A stretch of DNA of 21,085 nt, taken from NCBI RefSeq assembly GCF_902489365.1, contig NZ_CABTZR010000040.1:1-21085 (forward strand). Direction: 5' to 3'. The translations under genes and the position numbers were made by a program. Under the pieces are notes generated by a model. It made no database searches. It had not been told where the DNA came from and worked only from the letters and a program-made list of their open reading frames with translations. This document shows, one piece after another, positions 20,862 through 21,085 of the stretch (position 1 is its first letter; every line of letters begins with the position of its first letter). The stretch is from an uncultured Corynebacterium sp. GTDB lineage: Bacteria > Actinomycetota > Actinomycetes > Mycobacteriales > Mycobacteriaceae.

Positions 20862-21085
20862 ATGACCCACCCCTCCACCGTCTCTAAGGTGGGCATCCGA
20901 TCCCGTGCCCTGCGTTTCGCACCGCGCCGCTCGGACTGGTCCCGCGCGACGATCGGGCGCGACCTCTCGGCAGGCCTCATGGTGGCCCTCGTCGCACTCC
21001 CCCTGGCGCTCGGCTTCGGCGTCGCGTCTGGTGTCGGCGCGGCAGCCGGAATTACGACGGCCATCGTCGCGGGCATCCTGGCCGC
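20862..21085 (+). CDS. SulP-family anion transporter, partial (N-terminus only)
   Basis: Only the first 74 residues lie in the window. After a basic N-terminus of about 28 residues (RFAPRRSDWSR), DLSAGLMVALVALPLALGF matches the first helix of SulP/SLC26 transporters, followed by GVASGVGAAAGITTAIVAG, which corresponds to the second helix region. SulP proteins carry sulfate, bicarbonate or related anions across the plasma membrane; the substrate cannot be judged from this fragment, and a C-terminal STAS or carbonic-anhydrase domain cannot be checked. AAGGAG lies 12 bases before the ATG, a rather long spacing. The gene is divergent from the flavoprotein gene. Confidence 0.8.
   Translation, partial: MTHPSTVSKVGIRSRALRFAPRRSDWSRATIGRDLSAGLMVALVALPLALGFGVASGVGAAAGITTAIVAGILA

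Overview
The window reads as a chromosomal segment of a mycolic-acid actinobacterium, most likely Corynebacterium. DNA is GC-rich, genes are tightly packed on both strands, and the core of the window is a recognisable arabinogalactan (AG) cell-wall locus of the kind found around M. tuberculosis Rv3777-Rv3793. There is one Emb arabinosyltransferase instead of the mycobacterial embCAB trio, as in corynebacteria. I see no rRNA, tRNA, CRISPR array, insertion sequence or prophage. Species cannot be fixed from the sequence alone.

Layout. 1-1038 (minus): a small membrane-anchored protein of unknown function translationally coupled to a PrsW-family intramembrane protease that runs off the left edge. 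1081-3842 (plus): an M13 (neprilysin-type) zinc peptidase followed by an alpha/beta hydrolase. 3845-11394 (minus): embC, aftA, dprE2 and dprE1, transcribed in the order dprE1-dprE2-aftA-embC. DprE1/DprE2 make decaprenyl-phospho-arabinose, AftA adds the first arabinose to galactan, and Emb extends the arabinan. 11549-13182: three poorly known genes, including a pRiA4b ORF-3-like protein. 13194-14062 (plus): two tandem GtrA-family membrane proteins related to Rv3789. 14059-17382: glfT1 (minus), a GNAT acetyltransferase (plus), and wzt and wzm (minus), the ABC transporter assigned to lipid-linked galactan export. 17539-18750 (plus): an Rv3778c-like class V aminotransferase-fold protein that has lost its PLP lysine. 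18768-20636 (minus): a quinone oxidoreductase and a thioredoxin-reductase-like flavoprotein. 20862-end (plus): the start of a SulP-family transporter.

How it fits together: GlfT1 starts the galactan on the lipid carrier, Wzm-Wzt would export it, DprE1/E2 supply the arabinose donor, the GtrA proteins are likely membrane partners of that donor pathway, and AftA and Emb build arabinan outside the membrane.

The strongest unexpected observation is the catalytically incomplete PLP-fold protein at 17539-18750, which contains a single lysine in 403 residues and that one far from the active site. A second window-wide pattern is that ten genes have a TAnnnT hexamer exactly 6-8 bases before the start codon. 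This predicts leaderless mRNAs and helps fix several starts.
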